From the NCBI GenBank assembly GCA_037043015.1, contig CM073323.1:29292758-29356757 (forward strand): a stretch of 64,000 nt of DNA, read 5' to 3'. The translations under genes were made by a program, and so were the position numbers. Below the pieces are notes generated by a model. That model did no database searches. It saw nothing but the letters and a program-made list of their open reading frames with translations, and was not told the origin of the DNA. Every line of letters begins with the position of its first letter. The stretch's first letter is position 1. This document shows, in pieces, positions 1 to 10,603 of this stretch. The stretch comes from Bryum argenteum. Lineage: Eukaryota; Streptophyta; Bryopsida; Bryales; Bryaceae.

Positions 1-1424
1 ACTATTTATATAGAACTTGTTTACCTCTAAATAAAATCTTAGCATTAAATCGCTATTTATGTAGAGTGACTTTACCTCTAAATATGTTTTTAGCAAAAAC
101 CGCTCTATCTTTACCGTATCGTGTATATATATTAATTATTTAATTCTTTTCATTTCAGAGGGGACCCGAGTTCAGAACCAACATCCGGGATGAGACTATA
201 ACATGTCCAATATATAATAAAGGAATTAGCCTACAAAGGTTTGTAAAATAATGTATTGGATAATAAAATATTAGCCAGGGGAAATTAATAAATCCTAGAC
301 CATAAACCTTATATCCTATGCTCAAGTGATTTTATCTACAATATACTCTAAATGAAAAAGCGATGGCTATTCAAAACATTCTATTCCCTAATCAATCCAT
401 CAAAGTTTCTAATATAAGAATAATCAACTTCATTTAACATAAAATAGAAGTACTATACGTGTACAAGATCAAATATGATTATAACTTTATAAGTTAATGC
501 CGTTATTGCCATATGTTAAAAACTTATAGGGTGCGATATTTTTATTAATTTATTTGTAACGCTTTTTACTTCTCTTAATTTATGATCACAATATAGAAAA
601 CAATAGAACTGTATTTCTATTACCTTTACAAGAGGTAAATAAATAATTACTCAAATTAATACACAACGATGAAATTATTTCTAAATGCACATGAAATAAT
701 ATAGACCATAAAATGTGGACAACTTAAGGGCTAAATAGGAAGTTTAAATATTGACTAATACGGTAATACCAAAGTTATGAAAACAAAATACTCACACATG
801 CTCACCTACATTTAATATATACTTAGATCTCTCCAATGTTAGACATAAGTATACTCTCATCAAGGAATAGCTAAAAAGTCCCGAAAGTGATATGAGAGGA
901 TTTAGGGCCACCTCAAAGTGCACAATAGGGGCCAAGCCATTAATGGGGCCAATACATGAAAACATCTCCTTGTGAGAATGGATCAATATTTGACAAAAGT
1001 TGGGACATTCAAGAAATGAATGAAAATTCATGGCCTAAAAGCGTTCTCTTCATTCAAATTAAGAAAGAATATTTGTAAGAAATAAAATCAATGAGAACAA
1101 ATCTAAAACATGGACTCTCGCTAATAATAAGAATTGGCCCCATAACCTTCGTTTTCCTTCTAGAAAAGGGCACCAACTCCCAACACCTTCACAAATGGGG
1201 GAATAGGCATGGGAGATATGTTGGCCTGACTCCTCTTGCAAGGAGTCCCTTATTATAGAATTATTTGGAGCCTAGAGTATCTTTGTCATAAAACATTCTT
1301 GTTTCTGACAAAGAGATCTTCCCGACATTCCCTTGTCAGAACATTCCCTACCCCGATTTAGACGCCACGTGTACGCGAGACGCTAAATATAGAAATGCAA
1401 ATATGCAATGCAGGGAAGTGAGAG
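1..1424. other. AT-rich intergenic sequence with a diverged repeat
   Basis: No gene is recognised here. The stretch 485-810 matches 2440-2856 in imperfect form: both share the words 'tagaaaacaatagaa', 'taagaggtaaataaataatta' (interrupted) and 'acggtaataccaaagttatga'. The short minus-strand reading frames have no recognisable motif. If the GC island at 1425-1705 is a promoter module like the one at 9.4 kb, a minus-strand gene would start in this stretch, but I cannot see one. Confidence 0.5.
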
Positions 1425-1705
1425 AAGTTGAGGAAACGGGAGTTCTGGCCTTCTGGGGAGAGGCAAGAAGAGGAGGGGAGGGAGGTGCGCGGCCGCCGAC
1501 CGACGGATAGTCGCCGGTCGGTCGGCGAGCCGGCCATGAGCGGCCGGCCGGCCGGTCTCCGGCCGGTCCCCGTCGCTCGGCCGGTCCCATGGTCGCCAGA
1601 GCCGGTCGGTAGGCCGGTCATGCGGTCGGTCGGTCCCATCGGTCGGCCGGACACGAGCGCCCAGTGATTGACCGATCGTACATCGCCATCGAGCCGGCCG
1701 CTTGG
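1425..1705. repeat. GC-rich island 1 (GGTCGG/CCGACC words)
   Basis: This is a block of very high GC made almost entirely of permuted GGCCG, GGTCGG and CCGACC words, in a background that is strongly AT-rich. A purine-rich lead-in (GAGGAAG type, 1425-1490) is followed by the GC block, which ends against a T-tract at 1709-1728. Open frames on both strands are compositional and are not called as genes. It resembles the islands at 4120-4440 and 9400-9960, and its purine-rich side has the same orientation as the 9.4 kb island. Confidence 0.75.
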
Positions 1706-1904
1706 AGATTTTTTTTTTTTTTTTTTTTAATTCTTAGTTTCCATTGTGTTACTGAAATCTTTCAAAATTTCATAGGATCCTTTTTAAATATTAATCCCTC
1801 TCACATTTCTGTTATTAGATTCTCAGTGATTATTACACAATGAAAAAAGGAATCCTATGTTGATTTGTGAATTGCTATATATTCTTTATTCACGGATAGG
1901 GTTT

Positions 1905-1950
1905 AGTGGTTTAGGGTTTAGGGTTTAGGATTTAGGTTTATGGTTTACTT
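1905..1950 (+). repeat. Interstitial telomere-like repeat (TTTAGGG type)
   Basis: About five near-consecutive units of TTTAGGG and close variants (TTTAGTGG, TTTAGGATTTAGG) are readable. TTTAGGG is the plant telomere unit, so this supports a plant origin. It is short and degenerate, so it is an interstitial trace and not a chromosome end. Confidence 0.75.
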
Positions 1951-3017
1951 GGAGATTTCATAATTGCAGTAGCTTTGTTATATGAATTTTCACTTCAATC
2001 TAGAAGTGATGAAATTTCGTAAATTCTCTTGTGTACTAACATATTTTGATCTCTTAATGTATGAGGCTATATGACTCAACTTTGGGGCACATGACCTACA
2101 ACTATAACTCTATTTCAATATTGCATGGTTGAGAATGTAAGTTGAGCATCCTCATTTTAATATAGGACCCTTATTTTGGAAATGGGACATTTGGTAAAAA
2201 ATGGACATTAAGTTTGGGGAGTCTATAATCTTAGATGCTATGTTGAATGTTGAAAATACTACCAATATATTCCTTGCAATAAACTCGTGATTTATTCCAT
2301 GTCAATAATAATAACAATGCGATGGTGAAAAGTGGCATTGTAATCGATTAAAAATATAATTCAATACTACACCATGCATACACGAATCCATTATTTTCAT
2401 TCCACACACAATTGAGTTTCCAAAGATTTCCAACACCAATCTTTATAAGTTGATGCGATATGTTAAAAACTTTTAGAGTTGGATATTTTCAAAAATTTAT
2501 TTGTCTCCCTTTTTACTTCTCTTTATTTGTGATCGCGAAATAGAAAACAATAGAATCGTGTTTCTATTACCTTTGTAAGAGGTAAATAAATAATTATTCA
2601 AATAAATACAATAAAAAAATGGTACTAATAATTATATAAAAAGAATATGTGCAAATTAAGTACAATGATATGTACTACATTATAAATATACTCCTACCTT
2701 AGTTCAAGGGTGTCAAACAAAAATAGCCAATAATAGAATGAGTTGTTTAGGCACAATGTCTTTTAAGTTAAGAGTATTCTTATGTCTAAATGTGGTCAAT
2801 GTAAGGCCTAACACGGTAATACCAAAGTTATGAAACTAAATGGTCACACATGCTCTATAAGTCTATTACAATATTACATGGTTGAGAATGTAAATTGTGC
2901 ATCTTCATTTTAATATAGGACCCTTCATTTGATAATGCGTCATTTGGTTAAAAATAGGCACTACGTTTGGGGAGTATATAATCTTAGATCCAATTGCAAA
3001 AAAAAAAAAAAAAAAAC
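1951..3017. repeat. Duplicated AT-rich block
   Basis: Two imperfect copies of the same sequence can be aligned by eye: about 2095-2230 and 2858-2990. Both contain 'catggttgagaatgtaa', 'ttttaatataggaccctt' and 'tataatcttagat'. A run of A (2998-3017) closes the second copy. Together with the 485-810 / 2440-2856 pair this shows segmental duplication of non-coding repeats. No coding content is seen. Confidence 0.6.
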
Positions 3018-4060
3018 TTATTTTGTTCCTATAAGTCATTTTGAAGTATTCTAATTATAATGTGAATAAGAATGATATTAGAAAATATGAGTAATTATTA
3101 TATACGGTATAATTAAAACCACGTCCATTTACATAAAATTCAAGTGGGTTAGACTGAATGAATTTGAAAGAAACATATATGATAATGAAATTAAAGAGTA
3201 TATGATGAAAGTAAATGATGAAATTTTGCTTTTAGAATTAAATTTTTTTCTAAATATAGTATGTAGGTTGTAGAGTTTAATATTCTCAATATACATATAA
3301 TGAACGTTTGAACTCAATACTATTGTAAAAATACGAAATGCTAGAATGAAATCCAATAAGTACATATAATTCATACAGGAAGCCAAAAGAATACAAAGCA
3401 TGAATGTGAGAAAGATTCATTATAATGTAGGAGTTAGGAGTAATGATCAAACGCATTTTATATTATTTATATGCATTCTCTATGCTTAAACATTACCTCT
3501 ACATAAGTTAATTTATATCCATAAGAGTCTTATAGAAATATAATATTTTAAACCTACTGTTCACATGGAAGACACAAATTAGGATACAGTAGATTCTATC
3601 ATCCCTGGTTCTAAATTTGGGACGCATGTATGTATAATGGAATTTATATGTTATATGTTTTATACGTACACATATTTTCATGAATGCCAATAGCCTTCTA
3701 TTATAGTTCATGAGAAAATATATATTTTTTGCTAATACATGTTCATTGTAAGTTTGTAACCCTTAACCTCAAATGCCCAAGGGGGTGTAGACTCTAGAGC
3801 CTAGAAACACACGTTTTGCAAAGTGCGAGAGATGAAAATGAAGGTTAGCAATCTAGATCTCAACCGTACAACATTGTAGAAGACTTGGTTTAGATCATGT
3901 GGAGGAAATTTGGACTCCAAGACCTGAACTATAAAAAAAAAATTCCTTTCTTCGTGGGCCATGGGAAAGCATGCCCCATGTTTGAAAAAATCAAAAAACA
4001 AGACCTGGTTCTCCATCGGCGTTCATTTTCTTTCTTGCAATGGAAATCCACCATTTGTCT

Positions 4061-4061
<1 letters not shown>
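3018..4061. other. Intergenic sequence with a diverged MITE-family fragment
   Basis: No gene is recognised. The part from about 3750 to 3930 is related to the left half of the 614-bp TTAA-flanked element found at 6502 and 42073, and to a reversed copy near 33890-34270. Shared words include 'gatctcaaccgtacaa' and 'gagcctagaaacacacg'. Confidence 0.5.

Positions 4062-4110
<49 letters not shown>
4062..4110 (+). repeat. Homopolymer A tract of about 49 nt
   Basis: This is an uninterrupted A run directly in front of GC-rich island 2. It may be the tail of a retroposed insertion or a structural spacer. Its length also makes it prone to assembly error. Confidence 0.9.
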
Positions 4111-4112
<2 letters not shown>

Positions 4113-4119
4113 AAACGAA

Positions 4120-4440
4120 GAGACGCCGACCGGGACGGGGACGGCCGACCGCCTTGAGGCCGGGCGCCGCCCTCGCGACCCGTCGGACGGCGGCCGTCGG
4201 ATCCGTCGGCCGCAGATGAATCGGTCGGCCGCGATGGACGGCCGGATCCCGGACGGCCGCGACGGATCTGTCGGCCCGTCGGGCGGCTGGATCGGTCGCC
4301 AATGCGCCATCGGATTGGCCGACCGATCCAGCCGACCGATGGCGATCGATCGCCGCCGCCGACCGAGATCGGACGGCCGAGGGGAACGGGCGAATGCCGA
4401 CCGGGCTCATTTCTCCTCACTCACGGTGTGCGCCCTCGTC
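4120..4440. repeat. GC-rich island 2 upstream of the repeat-protein relic
   Basis: This block has the same GGCCGACC / CGGTCGGC word content as islands 1 and 3. It lies between the A tract and the presumed start codon at 4540, with a pyrimidine-rich leader (CTCATTTCTCCTCACTC, 4409-4425) between island and gene. The layout island, CT-rich leader, ATG is the mirror image of the kinase end at 9.2-9.9 kb. I infer a promoter role by analogy only; no TATA box is visible here. Confidence 0.65.
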
Positions 4441-4539
4441 GGCCGTTGTGGTTTTCCATGTCGATTGCGCTCGCTCTCGAGTCCCCTCTTGATAACTGAC
4501 GCCATTTTTTTGCGGTTTTTTTTCTTGTGGCTGAACAAT

Positions 4540-6121
4540 ATGCCGAGGGAACGACGTACTAGTGCACCCAAGGGCAAGGCCCCGGAGATGGACTGGGAAG
4601 CAACTGATGATCCAAATTGTGTTGCCGAAGATGGATGGGAAGATGAACCGGCGAGAATTTGGAATTGCACCATGTGCAAGCGATATGTGAAGATGAAACA
4701 CCTCATGAAGTTATGGCCAAGAAATCAAGCGATTATATCGGGGCCACGACGCGAAGGTTCAGCCGCCAGATTTGCACAAGTCAACATTTCACGCTTCGAT
4801 ATCATGAAGTGACCATTGCCGTTGGAGTACGGAATACTAGGCCGGAAATCATGTTATATTCCAACATGGCTATGGTTTGGGCAGAAATCGTTCTACATAA
4901 GAACGTGAATTGGAGCACCGTAACAGGTTTGAATGTTGCCGAATTGGATCGGAGCCATGATTTCATACCAACTAGTTGGCTTGGACCCAGTGATTGTATG
5001 CCCCTTTGGTCAAATCGGACATATACGGAGATGTCGGAAGTTCAAGATGAAGAAAGTACACCTCCAAGGAGATATGGAGGTCAGACACGAATTTCTCAAG
5101 ATACACCTCCGAGGGGATACAAGGGTCAAACACAACATCAACAAGACACACCTCCGAGGGGATACGAATGTCAATCTGAACATCAACAACATACACCTCC
5201 GAGGGGATATGGGGGTCACACAACAGAGATAATTATAATCGCAAAGAATAACAGGGGTATGGTACCAATCTCTTTTGGCATAGGAAGTGGTGGGTATTAT
5301 CCCGGTAGCAATATATACGGTCGGGAACCACTACTCCCGAGACATATAGGCCGAGCATCCAAGGGATACGTACCAATCGAGAGGCCAACACGATACAAGT
5401 CCGAATCTTTGGAGGAAGATATATGCCAACATATCCTCGGGATACGTCACGAGTCGGGAGGCCGATACGGTGGAATGAGTGCTCCAGAGAACTATACGCC
5501 AACATATCCTCGGGAATTTAACGATGTTCTGGCCAATATGGTAGAGGTACCGAGTAGTCCAGTACCATATCCCAACACATCCAAGGGACACATACGAGTC
5601 TCGAGGCCGCATGGGAGAGGACCTAACATTCGAGAAAGGTACCCCACAACGTATCCTCTTTGGATCATACGATGCTCACAACCAATACGGTAGAAGACCC
5701 GAGGTTCCGGATAGCTTTAGACCAACGTATCCAAGAGATACGCATGATCATCACGGCAGTACGGTAGAGCTATTACCAATCCCGAGTACCGTACTCCAAG
5801 TCAAGCAAAGAGATGAATACGAGCCCAGTTGGAATTACCGGAACAAGGATCGTGAAGAGCATATCACTCAAGATCCATATCCAGGTATGGCCAATATGCA
5901 TATGGGAGTAACAACACTCCCGCCACCATTCGAACTCGTGAAGAAGAAGATGCGAGTTTGAAAGACAACTACGAGAGGCAACAATTCAAAGTCAAGCGGA
6001 GTACATCCGCAAGCTTGAAAATGATCATATTTACGACGAGCAGCGCTTGTATGATGCTTATTCGCGAGGGCGGTACTCAGACCAAGCAGGGCCAAGTGGA
6101 ACACAATATGATAAGGACTAG
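4540..6121 (+). pseudogene. Decayed gene for a Tyr/Pro-rich repeat protein (family not recognised)
   Basis: The reading frame starts at 4540 (MPRERRTSAPKGKAP) and passes a short Cys pair (CTMC near 4669) that could be a degenerate zinc finger. It then has to change frame several times: frame 1 to about 4700, frame 0 to about 5690, frame 1 to 5961, and a further frame to the natural-looking end (SRGRYSDQAGPSGTQYDKD) at 6121. Two internal repeat systems are visible. Three to four 45-bp units (about 5058-5225) encode TPPRGY-QxxHQQ, and a roughly 75-bp period at about 5350, 5424, 5501, 5573, 5648 and 5724 encodes PTYPRD-like motifs in whichever frame is intact. Periodicity that survives across frame breaks argues for a real former gene. 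I do not recognise its function. It faces the kinase relic at 7.7-9.2 kb. Confidence 0.55.
5058..5225 (+). repeat. Tandem 45-bp coding repeat
   Basis: Successive copies of 'acacctccgaggggata' begin about 45 bp apart (5058 variant, 5103, 5148, 5193). Each encodes a 15-residue unit beginning TPPRGY. They lie inside the decayed gene at 4540-6121. Confidence 0.8.
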
Positions 6122-6501
6122 GATGCAAAGTAGTTATACATTTACATATAGGCATGTTGTAATGTACTGTACGTACATGTAGTATTTGGATGAGAACTCT
6201 ATTCTCCATATGGTAGAGGTCATTTTTTAAGACCTTCTTAACCATGTTTTGTTGGTAAACGGACATCATATGAATGATATAAGGAATGTAGAACCATGAC
6301 CTATATTACACATTTATTTGAGTAAATATGTTATGATTCCATTTATTAACCAGTAAGAATTTTAGTGTTTTTGGAAGCTTGAAAGTTGAAACCTCCTACT
6401 CATAACTACGATTTCCTACGTGTATGTACTCTTGGAGTATGTACGAATTATTTTTATCTATTTAATACATTCAACCGTAAGATCGTGAACCGAAGCCTAT
6501 C
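6122..6501. other. Intergenic, nothing recognised
   Basis: This AT-rich stretch lies between the repeat-protein relic and the 614-bp MITE. No coding, RNA or repeat feature is recognised. Confidence 0.5.
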
Positions 6502-7115
6502 TTAACCCCTAAATGGTTTGACTCATTTGTAGTAAAATGAACACATCCTCAAAAGCATTGTCATAGGTGGAGGTAAAAGTGTGTTATCCAAATCTCAACC
6601 GTACAATCTTGTCGTAGACATATTGAACATCATGTGGGTCAAATTTTGAGTCATGAGGCTTCATAGATTGCGAGATCATAATGTATTAATACTCAAAAAT
6701 GATCACATAATTTCATCATTTTCACTTTAAAGTGAAATGCTACCATTAGACTTATTGCAATGAAAAAGTCACCAATTAGAATGTTGTTCACCTTCATCTC
6801 AGTAGCATCCTTGAACAAAAAAAAACCATGAGAAAAATTTCTTTGTGCAAATTATGGCCCTGCAATGGTGAAAACTGCCCTAAATTTTACAAAGGAAAAA
6901 ATGTCTAAAACTAGGCTGCTGTCACTGAAATGCATGGCATTAATTCATACTTCATTGTATGGGTCTGAGATTTTTATGACATGAACTAGACTTGATTTGG
7001 GACCCAACCCAAGTGATTTCGTCCAAAACGGAGTCCGGATGAAGAAGTTATGGCTCTCCAAAGTTTCTGTCATCCAAAATGTCGTTTTTCGACATTCGGC
7101 CCGCTTAAGGGTTAA
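6502..7115. mobile_element. 614-bp TTAA-flanked MITE, copy 1 (piggyBac-like ends)
   Basis: The element begins TTAACCCCTAAATGG and ends CCGCTTAAGGGTTAA, which gives imperfect terminal inverted repeats (CCCCTAAATGG against CCCTTAAGCGG) inside TTAA on both sides. A second copy of exactly the same length lies at 42073-42686 and differs at only about three positions that I could spot. There is no open reading frame of note, so it is non-autonomous. TTAA target duplication plus CCC-initial ends is the piggyBac signature. A TA target (Tc1/mariner) cannot be fully excluded, but TTAA is conserved outside both ends. Confidence 0.8.
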
Positions 7116-7712
7116 GTTACTATTTTAAAAAGTGACCTTAGGATGTTTATCATTTGCGAGATCCTAACAACCAAATTTTGTTTAAAACTTTATTTGGGAT
7201 TTGCTCCGGAGGCAGTGTCTCCACGGTGCAAAGGGGGAGTTGGAGATTGTTACCAACAAAATTTTGGTCATATTTTTTCCCATGTATGTAATCAAGTGTA
7301 GTAAATTCATGCAAAATATGGGAGCCTCATTCTTCTTGTGTTGGTAATTTCTGGAGGCTGCCACTGTAAAATTGGTAATCATTATGACTTGAATATTTTT
7401 GGAATTTCAGTAGTGATTGGCTTATAAACATATGAGAAGAAAAATAGAAGATAAATCGCTAATTTTGAATTACCCAACCAACACTTAAAAATTGAATCAA
7501 TAGGTTTTTTTGGGCTTTACCCTAAAGGCCTCATCCAAATGGTGCAAAGGGGCAAAATCTTATAATAAACATAAGTGTACTTGGTGGGCCAAAATTTGAA
7601 AGGCATGCAATGCATTTCAAACAAAGAGTATTGTTGCACTGAAAATAGAACATGCATACTAATTCATAAACTATAATAAAACCGATATGAGTAAAACAAA
7701 TTCTACGTTTTC
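7116..7712. other. Intergenic, nothing recognised
   Basis: This AT-rich stretch separates the MITE from the 3' end of the kinase relic. No feature is supported. Confidence 0.5.
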
Positions 7713-9192
7713 CTATTCGTAATTCGTCCGAAAATGCTCATGAGGCGTGGGCCAATGAAACATTTCGCTAAAGCGTGAGATGATATGGGACAACCCTCCA
7801 GCGCCGTCACGGCTCTCGTTGCATACTCTATCCATGTAAAGATGGAAAGCTTGTGCAAAGTCTTCATTGGAGAATACCGAAGTATTTCGGTTTCCACGCT
7901 GCAAGCTCTCGTACGCCGTAGACATGGTCATCCCATTAATTCTTTGTGCTATGCGGGCCGTGGCAAACTCCTCCGAAGCAATCGAGTATTTTGGAATAAC
8001 CTGTAAATCCTCACCCGCTTTGTACAAGAACGCCACTCGTGGATCTACCCAATAACGTTTTCGCAGGGTCTCCACCATGTCCTCACGTTTTGTGAATGTA
8101 TAAAGGGATTGCATTGGTTCTTGAACCGTTGTGGAGAAGCCCCAATCGCATACTCCGATATACACTCGTGATTTATCAGCAGGGAAGTGGAGAAGGATAT
8201 TATCTCGAGATATATCGTTATGGAGGTGGTGGCTCTTGTGGACCTCGTTCATGATATGCAACAACGCCCAAGCAAGCTCTGTCCGTTTTTTACGGAATCG
8301 AATCGATTGATGCGCCGAATAACTTCGTCGTCGGGGTAATTCCCAAAGTTCAAATGTACAAAGACATCGTCACCATAATCCATATCGCGGTTCAAAGATC
8401 TCTCGAATAGTCCCGCCATTCCACCAAAACGCATAGCCTTGATTCTTCACTTGGATGAATGGCCACAAAGCGGATCACACCAGGGTGTCTAATCCTTATC
8501 GCCATAGACTCATTCATATGCTCCAATTTTGCCAACTCCGGTCGTGTCAAGAAGTGAATGGAAGTTTTTGCAGCAAATTCCCAAAATGGTTCAATGCCCG
8601 CAACACCTTCAAAGCGAACTTTAATAATAGTACCATACCGTCCCTTCAACCTCGTCTTGTCAACTCGTATGATTTGTAATGTATCCGGAATGGTAACCAA
8701 ATGAGTCAATCGCATGGTTTGAGTTTGTCGTCCCTCAAGGGATTGCCACCATGTTCCAGAGCCTCGACGGTGTGAATTCTTTGAAAATGCCCTCATTTGG
8801 GCAGAAAAACAATCAGCCCTATTCACCACGTCAACAAAATCCTCATCACCCTCCCGAAACATCCTTCCATATTTGGCTATTACAACCTTGGGATTCAGTG
8901 CATCCTTCACCCTATTATCCAAAAACCACATGAACCCTCGTTTCTCTGTCTCTGCTACCCACTTCGGATGCTGAAGCACTTCTATCATGAGATCTCTCAT
9001 TTCAAGCTTGAACTTCTCGATGCCCTCCTCCTGATATCTCACATATTTGCTTTCCAATGCTCGAAGATCATTGGCCTCATAGAATTTGACAAGAAATTCT
9101 ATCAAGAATACCTTACAAGCGCCAGGGACCTCATGAGCCTCGAACTTCTCAAAGAAGTTCGCACCACCCTTCCTCTTCTTCTCCTTCGGCAT
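7713..9192 (-). pseudogene. Decayed atypical protein-kinase-like gene (HND/DWG type)
   Basis: The product would start at 9192 (MPKEKKRKGG) with an N-terminal region of roughly 170 residues of unknown function, then a kinase-like fold. A glycine-loop-like KGRYGTIIKVRF is followed by an AAKTS lysine strand and a hinge-like FWWNGGTI. Further on are a catalytic loop HNDISRDNILLHF (HND replacing HRD) and CDWG in place of DFG. These pieces are not in one frame. A shift lies near 8445, another near 8415, and a third near 8283 at a run of six A. Taken straight, translation stops early. The frame 3' of the last shift is open to 7713. The start sits about 225 bp below a TATA box inside GC island 3. The catalytic Asp is kept, so the ancestor may have been active. 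I know similar HND/DWG proteins only as uncharacterised lower-plant sequences. Confidence 0.65.
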
Positions 9193-9399
9193 CTTGATCC
9201 CAAAAAAGGAAATATGTAAAGAAAGTGTGAAGTTTTTAAAAAAACTTTTCAAAAAAAAAGAACAAAAACTCCCCCGTATAACAAGTCACTTCCTTCCTCC
9301 AAAAGACAAGGAGCAGTGGGACGGGAATTACAAGAATTCCCTACCCAGAGACACTCCGCATCCTCTCTTCGTGAGAAATGGAGGAAAGAAGTGAGGGAA

Positions 9400-9960
9400 A
9401 AGGAGGCCGGTCGGCCTTTTATAGCGGCCGACGGCCCGCCCTGGATCCGACGGCCGATCCGTCGCTCGGCCGACCGGGACGACGGACGGCCGCCCGGATG
9501 GCCGACCGATCCGACCGATCGGACGGCCCGCAAAGGCCGGCCGACGCAACCGTCGACGACGGACGGCCCGACCACCGCCGACCAACCGCCACAGCCGCCC
9601 GACCGCTGGCCGACCGACCGACCGCCGCCGACCGACCGCCCGGCTGGCCGACCGATCCGACCGATCGGTCGGCCGTCGGGCATGCGGACGGCGCCCCGAT
9701 CCAACGGCCCGCAAGCGTTAAAACTTGATCCGACGGCCAGGATTTGATGCGGTCGGCCACCGTCCGTCGACGGAGCGGACCGGGGTCGGTCGGCCGCACC
9801 GGGATCAACATTTGACGGCCGAGATCTTTGCCGGTGGATGATCCAACGGCCCCGAAGTTACCAGGGACCGGGTAACTCCCATTTACCCCCCCGGACCATG
9901 GTCCGGACTATGGTCCCGGTCGACATAGTCCGGACTACGTCCGCGGACTAGGTTTACCCC
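9400..9960. repeat. GC-rich island 3 with TATA box and palindromic right end
   Basis: This is the longest of the three islands, dominated by GGCCGACC words. A 20-plus-bp motif beginning GGCCGACCGATCCGACCGAT occurs twice (about 9503 and 9652). The right part (9890-9960) changes character to nested palindromes: GGACCATGGTCC, TAGTCCGGACTA and GTCCGCGGAC. The left edge carries a minus-strand TATA box and a CT-rich leader for the kinase relic, so at least this island looks like a promoter region and not just satellite. Confidence 0.7.
9415..9424 (-). promoter_or_regulatory. TATA box (CTATAAAAGG) of the kinase relic
   Basis: On the minus strand the island reads GGCCGCTATAAAAGGCC, followed by a pyrimidine-rich stretch (CCTCCTTTTCCCTCACTTC) at the distance expected for a plant transcription start (Y patch). 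The kinase start codon follows at 9192. Confidence 0.65.
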
Positions 9961-10603
9961 GAATGTCGACCGATTTGACAACCCTGGTAAAAAATGAAAA
10001 TTGATAATTTGAAATGGGTTTCCCTCCAAAATCACTTTCCCGCCGAAATTCCTTTGCCGCCTAATACTTTCAAAATTCTGTTTTAAAAAGTGGAATCGTT
10101 TTTAGAAATCTAATCAAGAAAAAATCCATATTGCGACAAAGTTTGTCGGCTTTTTGCACGATTTCGGGCGTAAACTCTCACGATGTAACCGTTGAGGTCG
10201 GGCTGGGGTTGCATACTCTGTCTCTCAAGTGTCCTTTCATTTTCCTCTCTCCGTCATTCTTGCTCTCAAGGTGCGCTCCATTTCATATTTCGTTCCGGTG
10301 TGTAGGTTCAAGGTTGCGTGTGTGTCGAAGAAGTTTCAGTTGGTGCTCAGTGCGTGTGATGTAGTTTCGCATTTAGAGGATTCAGTATCGTTGCATTAGT
10401 TTGATAATGATTCAAGTTAAGACTATTGCTCGTCATGTATTTTTCGACATCTGTATTCGGTACTAATTTTTTTGCTTGGTTATTTCAGTTGCGAGCCCTT
10501 CTTTTCCTTTCGAATTCGGCAATTCTTAGGTGAGCGATGTTCGCAAATTGAGTGGAAGGCATAAATGACAGTGTTTCTGTACTTACTATTAATAGAAGGC
10601 AAG
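9961..10603. other. Leader region of the palindrome/transposase unit
   Basis: No coding gene is recognised. The AT content is moderate, with a CT-rich stretch around 10220-10300. A good 5' splice-site-like sequence (TTAG|GTGAGCG) lies at 10529/10530, and a polypyrimidine tract with GTAG ends at 11514, one base before the transposase ATG. A 5'-UTR intron containing the whole palindrome array is therefore possible; this is inference. Confidence 0.35.

Noticed and set aside
1348..1667. Arg/Pro/Gly-rich open frames in GC island 1 (and similar ones at 4.0-4.4 and 9.2-9.8 kb)
   Set aside because: They are present on both strands in several frames, as expected from GC-rich word repeats that lack stop codons.
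3961..4812. Poly-Lys / poly-Phe proteins across the A tract
   Set aside because: The run of Lys or Phe is the homopolymer. Only the part from 4540 on is kept as the start of the repeat-protein relic.
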